Assembly (NCBI GenBank): GCA_030062745.1
Contig: CP099839.1
Coordinates: 17,608,733 to 17,672,732, forward strand
Length of the DNA: 64,000 nucleotides
Direction: 5' to 3'
DNA from: Capitulum mitella
Lineage: Eukaryota; Arthropoda; Thecostraca; Pollicipedomorpha; Pollicipedidae
Program-made: the position numbers and the translations under genes
Shown here: positions 1 to 14,182 of the stretch, one piece after another
Position numbering within the stretch: the first letter of the stretch is position 1
Layout: each line of letters opens with the position of its first letter
Notes under the pieces: generated by a model
What the model was told of the DNA's origin: nothing
Databases searched by the model: none
What the model saw: only the letters and a program-made list of their open reading frames with translations

Positions 1-646
1 TCGCCGGCCTAATTATCGGAAACCGGGCCGGACGCGACCGCCTAATCGCCGATATCACTCACACATAACGATACGGCGGCGCGGCGCGGCCGGCAGCCGG
101 CCACGTTGCCCGCTGCGCCGTCACGGACGCGGCGTGACCGGCCGGCAGGCGGAGCGATGACGGCTCAGCGGCGGCCGAGTCGGAGGCTGGCCCAGCCCGA
201 CGCCGTCTGCTGATTTCGCAGCCGGAGAGCTGTTGCTTCCCGTTTCCTGGGTGACGCTTCTCCCTGTGAAGTTGGGCGCTTCGGTGCCTGAGCTCTCCAG
301 ACCCTGAGCACCGGGAGGCCCCTGAGACACAATACCTCCCCCCCACCGCTCCTCCTCTGTCGGTGTCGGTCTCGGCTGCATGTTGGCCGGACGACCAGCC
401 GTCACGGCGCCGCGCCGGCCGCCCAGTCGGCGCCGTACCGACTGGCCGGCCCCGTAAACCGTTTGTCACCTCCACTCAATTAAAACTTAATTATCAATTT
501 CGGAGTGTCGGCCGGCGCGGCGCGACCTTTTGCGCCGTTTTTGTGGCGCTGCGGCGCGTTTGAAGCGGCCGCACCAGGTGTGCCGCGCCCGGACGAGTCG
601 CGCCGAGCGGCCACGCAAATTAGCCTGCCTCCCGCCGCTGAGCGGC

Positions 647-655
647 TTTATAAGG
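647..655 (+). promoter_or_regulatory. Candidate TATA box in CpG island
   Basis: CTTTATAAGG sits in a GC-rich island with no nearby coding exon. Weak evidence. Confidence 0.2.
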
Positions 656-3600
656 CTGGCCGAGAGCGGGCGGTAACGCCACTGGTGCGGCAGAGCCGCC
701 GAGACGCCCCCACCGACTCCGCCACCACTTACTGCTAATAAGCCCGACCGCTTAGCGAAATTTAGTAGCGCTGAATAGCAGCAATGACCGACGCGGAATG
801 CACAACGCGGGCATTTTACTGCCGGGAAACGGCGGCTCGCTTTGTCCAGCCCGGCACGGCCGATAGAAATGCATGGACACGGCGCGTCGGGTGTTTTCCA
901 AACCCGCCTCTTGCAGTTAGCGCTTGAGAAGGCTCCGCGGTTACGTGGCTGCTTACTCGCGTGCCATTATAACGCCAGTGAGACCTCCGCTCGAGGAGGA
1001 GCTGCTCACGGCTGCTAACAGCTGAACGGAGGACCATCAGCTGAGGGGTCCAGTCGGGCAGGCTCAGGGGCCTGTGATCAATTAGTCGCATGCATCACGG
1101 CATCAGGATGCAGCAGGCATCGCGATGCTTTTTATCTTATCTTTGCTTTGGCGGGGTGGCAACATTAACACAAGACCTTTCATTATGCCCTCGTTAACCA
1201 GATCTAATGTAAACGAACTTCGACTTTGTTAATTTTCCTGTGTGCAGATGTGCAACGTGCGGTAAAAATTCAGCGGGGTGCTATCTGATCTCGCAAAGAA
1301 ATTGCATAGAGCCCAAATATCACCATCGCCGCGAATACTCAGTGGATCAACGTAGTTCAGGCAAATGCGTCGTGCCACGGTGCATGCTCAACCAAAACCG
1401 ATCCGGGAACGAAAAAAATATCTCACCTTGAACGATTATTACCATACTGCTAAAGCCTGAGGAGCATGATTTTTCATTTCACTGCGATCAGACCAGCGAG
1501 ACCGTGCTCCAATAGTCCTGCTACACCCGTAGACTGAAATCTCCTGTATTCAAACAACGCTGCTGTCTTGCGCTACACGGCCTCGCTTACCTACCCGTGA
1601 CAAGCCCGGGCGCAGTTCCGGCACCCAGGGCCAGGCTGGGGGGGGGGGGGGAGACCGAGGCGGCCCGATTGAGTTATTTAGCCGGCGTGTGAGCGGCAGG
1701 CCTAATGACAAGGCGGCAACGGATCGCCTCTCAAGCGGCGCCTCTAATACGCATGCGCGCCGCAAGAGGCCGCCAGCAAAAAGCGGGGCGTGCCAGCGCG
1801 CGAAACTGACGAGTGTTTGTTTAGCGCTGATTGCGCTATCGGCAGCAGCGAGCCAAGCTGAAGATGACACCACGGCTCGTCTGTTTGACGCAAAGTCAAC
1901 ACTCGGACAGCTCGAGAAACATGGTTTCGATGAATCTATGCAAACTGTTACCGATTGGTTGGACCGGTGATCACAGCGCGCGTCGGCGTTAATCAACCGC
2001 GGAGGATAAATCACGGTGGTGCACTAACGGCAAGGAGCCGCGGCCGACGGCCAGACACACAGGACCAGCACGGTGCCGTCAGAGCCGACGGCGCGCTCCC
2101 CGCGGTAATAACGGGCACAGCATTCCCGCAGCCCCAGCGACAGGGTTGAACAGCACAGCAGTCGCCAGCAGGCCAAAGGCAACGAGAGCAAACAGCACCA
2201 GTCAGTCACAATAACAGCAAGGCGACGCTGCACATGTTCCCGTTGCCATCGCGCACCATTGTGACTGTGTCGGCAGCACCACGTGTTTCTGTGGTCCACT
2301 GACCAGCGCCCGTCAGGTCCGCCGCCACTGTCAGAACGCTCCCGTTAGGCCTGCCGACCATGTTAGGCCTCGGACTCGGAGCGTGCTCGAGCGCCCGGGA
2401 AACGCGGCGTTCGCCAATAATAGCGGCAGCCCAGGACCGTTTCTCGTCAGACCGGGCTAATTTGAGGACTCTTGGCGTTTCAGCGTGTCCAGATGGTGAT
2501 TGTGGTTTTAGGGAGTGCCGCTGATCCGGACCATGTGCTGTGATCGAGCGTGTCTCCTTACCAAAGAAACACGTAATAATAGGGAGAACCGAAGAGATGA
2601 TAGAAATTATACAACTGAGCGACATCGCAAACAGACAGAAAATATGATCTCAAATATCAGCGCACGGGCCATGCGGTTACGGAACAATATGGCGATAATT
2701 AATTGCCTTTTGTTCTCGGCGTCGTTGCTTGTTTCCGCTTTAATTGTAATTGCCGTAGCTCCCACGATTAAACCGGTCGGTGTGATATATAGCACTATGA
2801 TATATTTTCGGTAATTACCCTGCGTCAGTGCTGCAGTAGCCGTTTTGAAAGGTGGTAGCTATCATGGCAGTGGACGGGGCCGCCAGGTGGTCCGTTATGG
2901 AGCACCTGGAACACGGTACGGCCTCTCGGAAGGCTTTCGTGCAAAAGGAAGGCGCTTGAAAAGTAAGGTTCTAGTTCTCATCCTGTTTTATCGTCAGTAT
3001 CTGTCAGCTGCAGTAATTTAGGGTGACGTTTGTCAAGTACGTTGAGAGCCTAGTCAGCATAGCTTTTCGCACAGCACCAAGGAAATGTTTTGTTTTTTAT
3101 TACACAAAAAGAAACCACAGCTATGTGATTTATAGCGTTCGCCCACAAACTAGCATATGTGCCTGCAGGGGCATGAAATTAATACACCGCAGACACGCGT
3201 GTCGATTTGTATTCTTTTGCGGTGGCTATTCCCCCAGGTGAATCTGCCCCCCCCCGCAATTTTGTTCCTCCAATATTTTCTGCTTGTTTTAGCAAGAGAA
3301 GCATAGTTTGGTTTTTGGTAAACGATAACAAAAAATGAAAAAAATTGCCGTCGATCAAAATAAAGGAATATTCTATAAAATAAAATATCCCTTTACTACA
3401 TAATTACTACATTTACAAAATAAAGGTATCCGTTGAGAAACTTCCATTTGAGAGAAGTTAAATTGTCAGGCTCTCGGTTCGCTCGTCCTCCACTCCCCCC
3501 CCCCAATCATTTTCACAAAACAACATTAATAACTGCAAGGTTGCAGGTTTTCTTTCGCTCTGTTCTGGGATTAAATTGCAGACTGGAAAGAAATCACAAC

Positions 3601-6471
3601 AGCCCAAATGAAAATTTCAGGTAGCATTTTAATGAGTTAGTAATTCATTGTTTTGTAATTCATGCCACACTGATGCGTGTTAACAAACCGCACACCGGTT
3701 ACAGCTCAACCATACAATAACCAACAACGAGAGACACCCTGGTCCGAGAGGAGAACTCTTCTTTTCGAGATGTGCAGGCAAGATGTCAAGTCCATCTCCT
3801 CATCTTTCGTATAGCAAGCAATGACGAAATGTCAACTTCATCATTTCGGACCCCGAACGACGATTCACAGCCTCGTCTGTTCGGTAACTGTGCGATACAA
3901 CCGGCATCATCAACATTCGGAGACAGTTACTTCCGCGCCCCTCGCAACGCACGAGGCCGCATCAGCCAGTCCGAGCCCCCGCCCGGAGCCGGCAGCTCCG
4001 TCAGGAGCCGGAGCCGGGCTCCTGGGCGGCTCCGGCGGCTCCGCTCCGGTTCGGCTGGCGTGCTCGGCCGCCGCCCGCCGGGACGTGCCGTTTCCACTTG
4101 AGGCGTCCGGTAATGTGGAACCGTATGAAAAATGGCATCATGCACTTTATGGGCCGACCATTTGTGCGCCACGCTTTGACGCGCGGAGCCAATGGAAAGT
4201 ATAGGATCATGATACTGGCTCCATTCACATGCCGCGGCGTGAGGGCATCATAAGAGGGCGGCGCCGAGAAACGCGCTAACCCCAGCCGGCAGGACGGCGG
4301 CCGGCGCAGCAGCGCGCATCGCCCGCGTCTCCGGGAGACGGCGCCGCCGCCGCTGCGGCCAGCCGTCTCGACGGCCCCCACCGTCGGAGCCGACGAACGG
4401 CTCGGTTGACGAGCGCGACGACACGCTAACTGTGTCGATCGGGCGGCGCTGAATTGTTGATCAGCGTGGGCGCGGCCATTTGTGGCGCCGGAGGGCATCG
4501 GCTCGGCATCCCGCCCCAGCACTTAGTGAGCGGCCGCACGGCGACATGACGTGGAAACGAGGGTATCTCTTATTCAGCGGCAGGAGCACTGGCATGCAAG
4601 CGATGGAATGTGCCAGAGGCTACTGAGATGCGATATGTCATTCATTTCTGTCAGAGATCAATTCGAACTGTAACGGGCCACGGGAGCAAGTTTGGGCATA
4701 ACACACCTACCATTGTTTCATGTCAGATACCATTTGGTACTAAACCCTTTGCATGATTCCAAAAAAAAAACGACGAAGGTAAGCGGGTTTTAACGTACCC
4801 TTTAACCGCATTGCCCAAGGTGTCATTGTTCTCCACATTCTTTGTCGAGGGCGCCAACCCCCACACGATTGAACGTATATCGTGCAGCTTTCAAAAGAAA
4901 AAAACAATGCGTCACGCATGACTGCACGTTCGGGAGAAGCGTGAGGGCGCCATCCACACCGTCATTGGCCGTGTGGAACGCGTTCTGTGACGACCCTCGG
5001 CGTCCGTCCATCTGGGTGGAACGGTCCGCCGGTGCGTTACCCTCCCTGCGTCGCGCGAAGCCTCAGTTTCCTCCGCTGGTTATTGCACGGAACGCGCGGC
5101 GGCGCGGCGACGGCGGGGGAGGCGCGGCGGCGCTCCACGTGGGCTGCGAGGAGTCGGCGATCGACCCGGTCACGGCCCGCCGGCAGCCGCCGAATGAAAA
5201 ACGTGATTTGAGCGTTCCGGCGGCGCGAGCGGGCGCGGCCGCCGCGCCGCCGCTGCCCGCGCGGCGCCCGTCGGACCGCTGGGCCGATAAATGGGCACGA
5301 GCGCGCTCTGCTGCCTGCGAGCCGGGCACTGGGACGACACCTGGTGGCGCCTTAAGTCGTCAGTTGTGGCGCCGCGGAATTAATCAGATTGGCAATTAAC
5401 CTTATTTACAGTAGTCGGTTGTTTTGCTGGCTATGAGCCAATGAACCATGGGCATGCACAGTTAAATTGACCTAACGGACCGAATTACCTTTGAGAGACG
5501 TTTCAGCCGTCCGTCGTATTTCTTGAAGCCTGTGCTCAGGTCGGGATGCGCACGTCCACGGGCCGCGTCAAATCGCCTTAACGATCGGACAAAACTACCT
5601 CCAAATGGCATTTTGAGAGGCGGCTTACAGCGTTTCTGCACATTTCTCCAGTGTTATAGTAATTCAGCTGCGACGGTTCAGCTGACACGCGCGCAGTCTT
5701 TCGTCGCGTTACGGCAGGTTCGAATTGGATTCGAAGCGTGAGTGGTGGATGTCGACATCCGTATCACCACGGTCGGTGCGTTAATTTCATTCCTACTTTT
5801 TCGTTCTGATTAAGTGCTGCGAGCACGAAAGTGATGTCCACGACGGAGCGACGGCGGTGTGGCTGGGCTGTCAGAGAGGAGCGTGCATTGCGGGGTGCAG
5901 AGCAGGAGAAAAATACCATGGCCGTGATAGACGACCGAATTCAGAGAAACGGCGCGATTTTTGCGTTACTCTCCCGAAGGATGTGTAAAAGGATATATAT
6001 CTCCCTTCCATATACCACAAAGAACGTGTGGCTAAATTTAACACGCTTCGTCAGAATTTTGATACGTAGAGGCGCCTGCAGGGCACCAGTGTTGTTTTCA
6101 GCCCACCCTATAGACCTGATACCTCATGGAGGCAGTTTTGGCTGCCGATCTGGGGCCTCCGTAGATCCACATGGAGTGGATCCAACTCTAGGGTGATATT
6201 TTGGCAAAAAAATGTTCATGGGCCATGACTCATGGGTGTTGGTTCATATGCTTTTGACTGCACAAGTGCCTCTCTCCAACCTCAGAGTTGCGGACATTTA
6301 ATGTGGGATCAGTTAGCATGGACTGGAAGGAATGGTTTCAGACAGTTTGTGTTTGTGACAAACTAGGAATATTAATATGAAAGTCAACTTTTCGCTCTGT
6401 TTGATTTTATGTTGTGACTGTTTCTGCCGAAAAGAAAGCAGCAGCCAGATCCATTTGCAGATCAACTCTGC

Positions 6472-6518
<47 letters not shown>

Positions 6519-6544
6519 GTGTGTCTGTGTGTGTGTGTGTGTGT
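6472..6544. repeat. (TA)n(TG)n microsatellite
   Basis: TA dinucleotides run into TG dinucleotides with a few interruptions. Confidence 0.95.
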
Positions 6545-7395
6545 ATTGTAGCATAATAGACGAAGTTTCATGGTGAATAAGTATCACCCGGACTTTCCGG
6601 CTACGTAGCACATCAATTAAAATTATGTTGCACTGTGAAGAAATGGAAAACACTGTGCTCTTTACACATAGCTCACGCTAAGGATACCTCAATGTGCTGT
6701 GCGAAAATGGCAACATCATCAGATCGAGGAAGTCTGACATGATGGCTAGGCGTGGCTCGGTTGCGTTAGGTTGGGTTAGATTAGATTAGGTTTGATTAGC
6801 GGGCAAAGTCTTCATTCTTGGCTGTTTATCTGGTTGCTGATATCCCCCGTCAAAATTGCTCAATCTTGGTAGCGTTCTAAATTATAGCAGTAACTGCAGA
6901 ACCAAAGTGCATAAGCCAAGGCACAGAATGACGCAACCCCGGGGAGAGTGGCGATAGCATCTCGCTTTTCACGTTTCGTATTTTGGTATGGTATGTTGCG
7001 CTTACCGATAGTTAATATTCATCTTAACATTATTTTACCATTCTTACCATTTTTAACGAAAATAGGTGTTTGATTGGAATCTGCCGTATAGCCCTAGAAA
7101 AGATTAAGTGACAACAAAATGTATTAGAAAAGCCTAAACGGCACTAAGAAATCTTGGCTGAAAATGCAAACTCACAGGATACAGGATCAATCGTATCCTC
7201 CTTTGCTTCCTTCTCCTTATCCTTCGCCACATTTGGGCAATGGTCATTTGCTCTTGAATAGTCTTTGCCATTAGCCAAAGAACAACACGTCATCTCTGTA
7301 CAAACAAATCCATCCTTATGTAAGGTGTGTACCAGACCGCTTCGTACCTTCCACTGGTTGATCTCAAAATAGCACGATTGTATGCACTTCTGTTA

Positions 7396-8615
7396 ACCCT
7401 ATCCCAGTACCCATGATGCCAGGGCGCATTTCCGTATGGGGGGGGGGGGCTTATTCAGCACCCCTTGAGGTCTCGGGAACCACCCGTCCGATTTCGCGGG
7501 AACAAAAGATAATCGATTCGCCATAACGTAAACTACATTTTTTGTCAAAAGAAGTTTTGAAAATCTTGAAAGGGGTGGAAACAGCAAATGGGAAGTAGCA
7601 AAAAAGTTGGAAAGGAAAGTATTTTTTTACTTGTTGTAACTCCGCTGTTTATGGACCGAGTTTGATGTATGCATCATACTTAGAACTAATCCATGGAACA
7701 TCTCCCAACGGGCCGTACATTTGAAATTGTGAGAACATTCATGGGCGCTCACAAAGTTGGGAAAATGGGAGAAATGCCTATTAAAAAAAGCTGAATTGAT
7801 ATCAAAGTTAGAAATGCTTCTTTATTACCTTTTACTAGTCCGCATCGTACTTAAGAAGTACAAATCGTATTACATTGTTGCTATAATGTTGCAATAGGCG
7901 GCGGCAGGGACATGAGAGAGGGGAATTTGCTATGGTCACATGGTCATCAGGTCAATATTCGACCTTTCGTCTGAAATGGCCTCAAACGACCTCAGAGTCG
8001 CGTTTAATAGCCTTGAGGTCATTTTGTAGTGTTTGAAAACGTTTCCAATCATTTCATTTGAACTGACTGTTTCTAAAAGTCCTGTTCATGGCCGTCGTGA
8101 TATATGGTACGCGCGAACGAAACTTTGGCCATAGCTCCGTGACCAGACCTGATGTCAACCTGAAGCTTGAGACACGAATAGAGAGCACTGTGTTGAGTCA
8201 TATATGCTCCGGACTTTTTTTACTTTGGCAATTAACGTAAAAAATATTTACATAAGGCCAGATTTTAACATTTGGCCTTGACCTGACCTTCTCAAGCCAT
8301 CTCAAATCAGCAGAAATATTTTCTTATATTTATCCAGTTATTTACCAATACATTCATTTAAAGTTTTAAGTTCTGTCTTAAAAAATCTATTTTTGACCAG
8401 CCCTTTACATTTTACTTTCAGCAGTGTCAAGAACAGCCTGAGATGACTCCCAAAAAACTTGGCCTGGCTCCGCTCCTGAGCATAATAAAATTATGAAATT
8501 TTAACAAAATAACGGAGAAGAATAGGTAGGAAAGGTCGCACTTTCAATGACGCAACTTCAAAAACGCTGAACTTCTGAAATTCCCCCTACACGGCAGGAA
8601 GGGGGGGATACTGCT
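7396..8615. mobile_element. Family A transposon copy
   Basis: Starts TTAACCCTATCCCAGTACC with a 12-G run at 7438-7449, then the family landmarks: CGTAAACTACATTTT, a GGCGG...AGGGACA segment near 7897, AGGTCA-like motifs. The right terminus is eroded, so its end is approximate. Confidence 0.7.
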
Positions 8616-9879
8616 GCCCAAACGATCTGCGCAGGATTTGAATGTCCCGTCAGAAACGTCACACTAGCGCCAAAGCGAGATGGCCTTTAGGAGTCGTTTC
8701 TAGAGGTCGACCTTCAAAGACGATTGAATGCGCCAGTCCTGGAGCATGTCCGCATGACGCTGTAGGCGGCTGAACAGCCGCCCTGTAAGTGGACTCGGGA
8801 ATATTGTTCATGTCCAGCATCTCTGTGATGTGTATTGGAGTCACTGGTCATCAGTCACGGTCAACTCGGACGATTTCACGCATGTTTGAGGAAGGGGAAA
8901 TAACCCAAGAATGGTGACGAATTTTTGACTGCTAATAGGTTTTGAAACATTCCTTTCCTTACAAATTCATAGGCCTAATGAAAAAAATCACAAAATTTGG
9001 AGATGGCTATTCACTGCATTTGAAAAAAATGCATTTCGTTCAAGCTTCAGAGCATTCAGGAGACTGATTTGAGCCGGGCATCATACTGTATAATTTTCTC
9101 AAAATTTTGTTACATATTCGTTGTCGCCATTTTTGTCGCAAAAAGCCATGCAATAGATTAAACGCAATTCAAGCGCGTTCTATAACGTACGGAAAATCAT
9201 GCTACGTTGGAACCGAATTGAAAGATGGAATCTATTCTTCATTAAAAAGACGTTTCCGTCATGGGCTAGTGAACGTCACTGCTGAAAAACATGCACTTTT
9301 TACGGACGGATTGCACCAAAATTTCGTTCCATAATGTATACCGATTCTTAAGAGGATCATTTTGTGCTCAAATTCTCCGCATGCTCGTTGATAGCTTTCA
9401 CCATAGCACATCTTTCCATCCCCACGCTCTTGTTTATGGTGGGAGTTCTTCAGCTGATTGTTCCATGTGTCACTAATTACACCTTTTTGCGTGATCTAAG
9501 CCGTATCATTCTGATGTCATTTCAAGCATTATTTGTTTAAGACTGCCGGTATGATACTATATATAAAAAGTAAGCCTGGATGGCCTGAAAAATGACGATT
9601 AACGTGACGTAACGACACATGCTTTTTCTCAGTCTTCAGCCATAGCACCGGCAAGACATTCTTCACTAAATGTCCAATTACGTGCGGTTCCAAGTATACC
9701 TTCCGCCCGGTGTCCGAAAGTTTTGGCTCATCATCGCCTTTGTAGTCGGCCTGTTTTTGGTTGTTGCCAGTAATGATGCCATTAGTGATTATCCAGACCA
9801 CCAAGGGGCGCGCCTGCGGCCTGAATTTGCTAGGAGCGTTTAGGAGACGACCACACGTGGTCTCCTTGTTATGACAGGA

Positions 9880-10640
9880 AAGAGAGCAAACCTGGTCCGG
9901 CTCAGGTCCCGGTCCCTGGTCCATCACTGCAGTGCAATTGTGTGGGCTGACGCTTAGACGGTGCGCCGTCGAACACAATATCTTCTTCCGGTCCAGTTCG
10001 ATCCAGTTCTCTGATCCGGTCTTCAGGCAAAGTACGGTCCGGCTGTAGTCCCCTTTTCTTCTGGTGGTCCTAGCATGGGCTCCTGCCGGCCGATCGGCCG
10101 GCTGTAGTCTCCATTGGTCAACACACGCGGGCCGGCCCTGGTCCGCCTATAGTCCGGAAGCCGGCGGTCCGGCTGGTCTGGTTCCCCGACGACCCAGCCG
10201 GTCGTGGTCCGCCGGCGGTTGGCCGCTCCTGGTCCGCCGGAGGCCCGGCCGGTCCGCCGGCCGTGGTCTGCCGGTGGTCCGGCCGGTCCGCCGGCGGCGG
10301 TCGGCGGCACCGTCAGGTGTGGCCAGCCGCCGCCGGCCGCTGCGGGGTGGCCCGGCCGGCCCGGTAATTGGCCGGCCGACCACGCCGCCGCGCCGCCGCG
10401 CCGGACGCCACCGGGCGAGCGCGGCGAATCGCCCCGCGCGGCACGTACAGCCGCACACAGACAGACGCGCCGGCCGCCGGCGATGAAGACGTCGCGGCGT
10501 GCGATCGCGCCGCCGCGCCGGCCCGGCCGTGCGAACGCCAAATTACCCCGTCAGGCGGTGCGGCGAGGTCACGTGACCGACGGCCAGGCGGCCGGCCGCG
10601 GCGGCGGCCCGATCACGTGGGAACGGCCAATCAAGCCGTC
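9880..10640. repeat. Very GC-rich low-complexity region built on GGTCCGCCGGC
   Basis: Variants of GGTCC and CCGCCGGCGG recur through about 10030-10350, followed by a GC-rich stretch to 10640 with CACGTG sites. Long reading frames are open on both strands because stop codons are rare in such sequence; none has recognisable protein character. Likely a CpG island or decayed minisatellite. Confidence 0.6.
10568..10577. promoter_or_regulatory. Palindromic E-box GTCACGTGAC
   Basis: Exact 10-bp palindrome (12 bp with flanks GGTCACGTGACC), a bHLH-ZIP-type site (MITF/TFEB/USF family). A second CACGTG lies at 10614. Confidence 0.45.
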
Positions 10641-12535
10641 AGTCTAGGTGTGGCTCACCTCATTATCGCCTAACGCTGTAATTGGCCGTGACACTCGGCC
10701 GGACGGGTCCGAACGGATCCGCCCAGCGCACCCCGACTCTGCCCTGAGAGGGGCGATCCAGGGAGAAGGGAGAGCGCGGGAGGCAGCGGCGGCCGTCACC
10801 CGCCGTGACAGCTGAGTGATGGGACGGAACGAAATTGTGCCTTCTAGTAAACAATTGCGGCGAAGCCAGTTGTGAAAAGGAGCATCTGACGTGCTTTTTT
10901 CCACAAAAAAGAAAAATGTCGTCACATTTGGTCAGGTCCTGATAGGTCACACCGCCTATTCTGCATCTCAGGTACGTGGGTATGTAGCAAACGCTGGAAA
11001 TCAATACAAAACATATACATCCAACTCCATGCTAGCAAATGGAGTTAAAATGGACGTAACGCTTGTCTCGCTATTGTTTGGATGAGTGTAACCAGTTTTT
11101 TTAAGGCGCAGGGAAACGACCATGTGCAAATCGCGAGGCTTAGAACAGTGCTCTTTCCACGTTAACGATGTGCTGATTTCACCTGGGCGGTTTGTTCACT
11201 CATCGCAGCTTCTCCTGCCTGTCCATCACATTACCTGAAACCAAAGCGCGTGGGAAGGTGCTCCCACTTCCCTTTCATGACTGTTATAGTGCAGTCACGA
11301 CGGTCGTAGCCGTATCTAACGGCTCTATTAACTTTAATCGCGGCTCATCGCACCGATCGGGACACAGTGACTATTGGAACTGTCCAATGCCCTCGTGACC
11401 CGTGGCCTTCATTCTCCAGGTCCCGGTCCGACAGTTTCTGCACTTTCAATTTGGCTGAAAGCCCGAGGAAAAATGTTTCTATCTTTCGACTGACATCAGA
11501 GAGGTGGGTAACGATGGATTATTTTGCGCTTATGTGCACTGAACTTGTGAACCGCCTGCTTATTTCTCGTGACACACGGAATTCACCCCAAAAGCTTAAT
11601 TAAACACAGGCCTGGTGTACTTTTTCCGTCATTCCTTCTGTTACTCTGGAAAAAAATCAAACTGGACTTTTTCAACATTTTGTTCTCAGACAACATGTCA
11701 CTAAAACATCTTCCGCAAACGTCGCGGCTTAAATCAGCTTATATCACTGCGGCTGGTGCACGGTGTTAAAATGTCGCCACAAGAAAATCGCTTTGGATAT
11801 CAAATGCAACTCAGCATGAATCAGTTAGCTTCGTTATACTTGTTGCTGACCCCGAAGATGTCCAGGCTCTGTGAACGGCGCCGCCGTTCGTGAGAATTCC
11901 CTTGCTCTGTTCTCCGTGTCCAGAAGCACAGTGCAACTTATCCGTCATGGTAGTGCAAGTTTGGGATCCAACCACGCACTGCGAACACAGGGACTGGAAC
12001 GGTGGAATGAAGAACTGGGATGACATCTGTAGGCGGAGAAAAAACAGAAAGGGATGAATCCTGGTTTGAAGGAGAGCCGTGAGGAATGTCCTCCGCGGAA
12101 AGTAAAGTGCTTTTATTTTCATTTTTGGTGGGACCTGTCACCTGAAACCTATCAGTAACATAATTTTGTTAATACGTCGCTCATTGGTGTCAACTGGAAG
12201 GAATTCGCCAAAACCTGCTTTGAAACCCGCCAAGAAATAAACGATATTCGTGCTATCGCAACCCATCAAACACCTGACCAGATGGAGCTGCGGCCTCTCA
12301 TCCGACCACCCTCAGAAGAAGACCGCAGCCCGGCTCTGGTCCGATTACTCTGCGAGTTCCTCATTCTGGCGCAGCTTGCCTCCCTGATCTCTGGTCCGAG
12401 AAACCGAGGCCCCGTGGCGCCAGCTCATCTGGGCCGGAACATTGAAAGCCCCGCTCTCGTCAACAGGTCATTGATCGTCGGCTCCATTAGCCTCTTTGGA
12501 CGCCTGTAAATATCTACTCTCGCCTCGATGATAAC

Positions 12536-12603
12536 TCTCTCTCCCTCTCTCTTTCTCTCTCTCCCTCTCTCTTTCTCTCTCGCTCCCTTTCCCTTTTCCC
12601 CGT
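12536..12603. repeat. TC-rich pyrimidine tract
   Basis: CTCTCTCCCTCTCTCTTTCT-type imperfect repeat over about 68 bp. Confidence 0.9.
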
Positions 12604-14049
12604 TTTTAGTCAGTTGTTCAATCCTGTTTTTCTTCTTCGGCATATTGCATTTGCTCCCGAACATTTCATCTGTAACTGACAGCCTTGTGTTCGTTCTGAC
12701 GAATACCGTGACATTCCGAAACAGACGGCTCCAGAATGACTGGGTAATAGATCGTTATCATGTAAACTGATGCTGCTCTTAGTTAAAATCCACGGTCCTC
12801 CTGTGCTCTTACCAAGGCTCGAAGAAATGGAAGCCTTGGCAACTCATTTAACACTCAGAACAAGTTTTTTGAATCAAGGTTTGTTTTATCTTTCTCAACT
12901 GCGCTTCGCAATGGCACTAGCGCGTCGTCTGAGCCAATGTGATAACACTCCATTCAATAATGTGTTTAAGTGTAGTTAGATTAAGAGATACGGCAGGTAC
13001 TCTTAACCTCGTGGAAAAGAAATCAATAATCGCGGCAAAACTTAAGCACAAACGAGATGGAACATTGTCCCAGAAACCCAATAATATTGGTCCCTACAGA
13101 GCGACTGAGCGTTTCCCCAACTGGGTCGTTCCTTCAATGATGCTGCTGCTACGGCTGGGCAAATATCGTTTCAGTATATTGACGGTGACCGGTTGAGCTG
13201 AAGTTAGGCTTGGATTGTTTTTAGGAAAATAAAATCATAAAATTTTTGGAATTTCCTTGATTTGTAGGCTGGTGGTTCTTCAGACGGTAAGGCACAGCCT
13301 AATTGCAAACATTGCACTGAACTTTTATAGTATGGACCAACTCGGAAATCCTACGCCTGCCGTGTTGAGCTTTCTTGGACAACCTGTGCATCCCTACACA
13401 AACTTGACACCATTGCAGAGATCTGATGTTGGTCGGCGACGACTCCAAAACCTTTGCAAGTGACAGACTGGTGGTATGGACATAAGCGTAGTTACAACGA
13501 TGGGCAAGCTAATCTGAGAACAGATTAACGTTCTATAAGCAGGTTTATTTCGTATTTTTTGTTTTGTTTGACTACCAAAGTAATTATCAGAGGCAAAAGA
13601 GTAGAAACGCTATTTGCAGCATGGTAAGGACAAATCAAACGGACTACTTCCTGATCGCCTTCGGCGGCCCGTAATCAGACCGTAATCGTAACCGGCGGAC
13701 GTCACCGGAGGAGCTCCAGTCGGCGCCGTCAGTGGGCTCCGGACGTTCGGGCAGCTCGGTAAAAGCCAGGCGCCGGGGGCAGTTAGTACCGGGTTGTCTG
13801 CTCTGTAACCCACGTCGTCGGGCTTGGCTGCCTCGCCAGCTGACATCAGATGGACGACCTCCGACCAGTACAATGGGGCCAAGTGAGAATCGATGGCAAA
13901 ATCAATCAGACGCACCTACGCTTTTATATAATGGAGTGCTTACAATCAATGTGGCGTAAGAAAGACAAACGAGCGTAGTGTGGGTGTACGCGGAAGTATG
14001 TGTGCGTGGTATGTGCGATTGTGCGTTGTGCGCTGGAGCGTGTCGTTAT

Positions 14050-14182
<133 letters not shown>

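Larger units (their letters stand above)
1..7395. other. No supported gene; GC-rich islands and unique DNA
   Basis: CpG-rich islands lie at about 1-1100, 1600-2500, 3930-4530 and 4980-5350, separated by AT-richer sequence. Poly-C tracts at about 3247 and 3497 hint at transposon ends. No reading frame here resembles a known protein or shows exon structure. Confidence 0.5.

Noticed and set aside
1689-1970. 93-codon frame with a hydrophobic stretch resembling a signal peptide
   Set aside because: The hydrophobic part is not at the N-terminus and no exon structure or family match supports it.
9529-9978. 149-codon minus-strand reading frame
   Set aside because: Not recognised as any family; no splice or promoter support. 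Could be chance.
10023-10673. Several overlapping long reading frames on both strands
   Set aside because: The sequence is extremely GC-rich and low in stop codons; the translations are Arg/Pro/Gly/Ala-rich with no domain.
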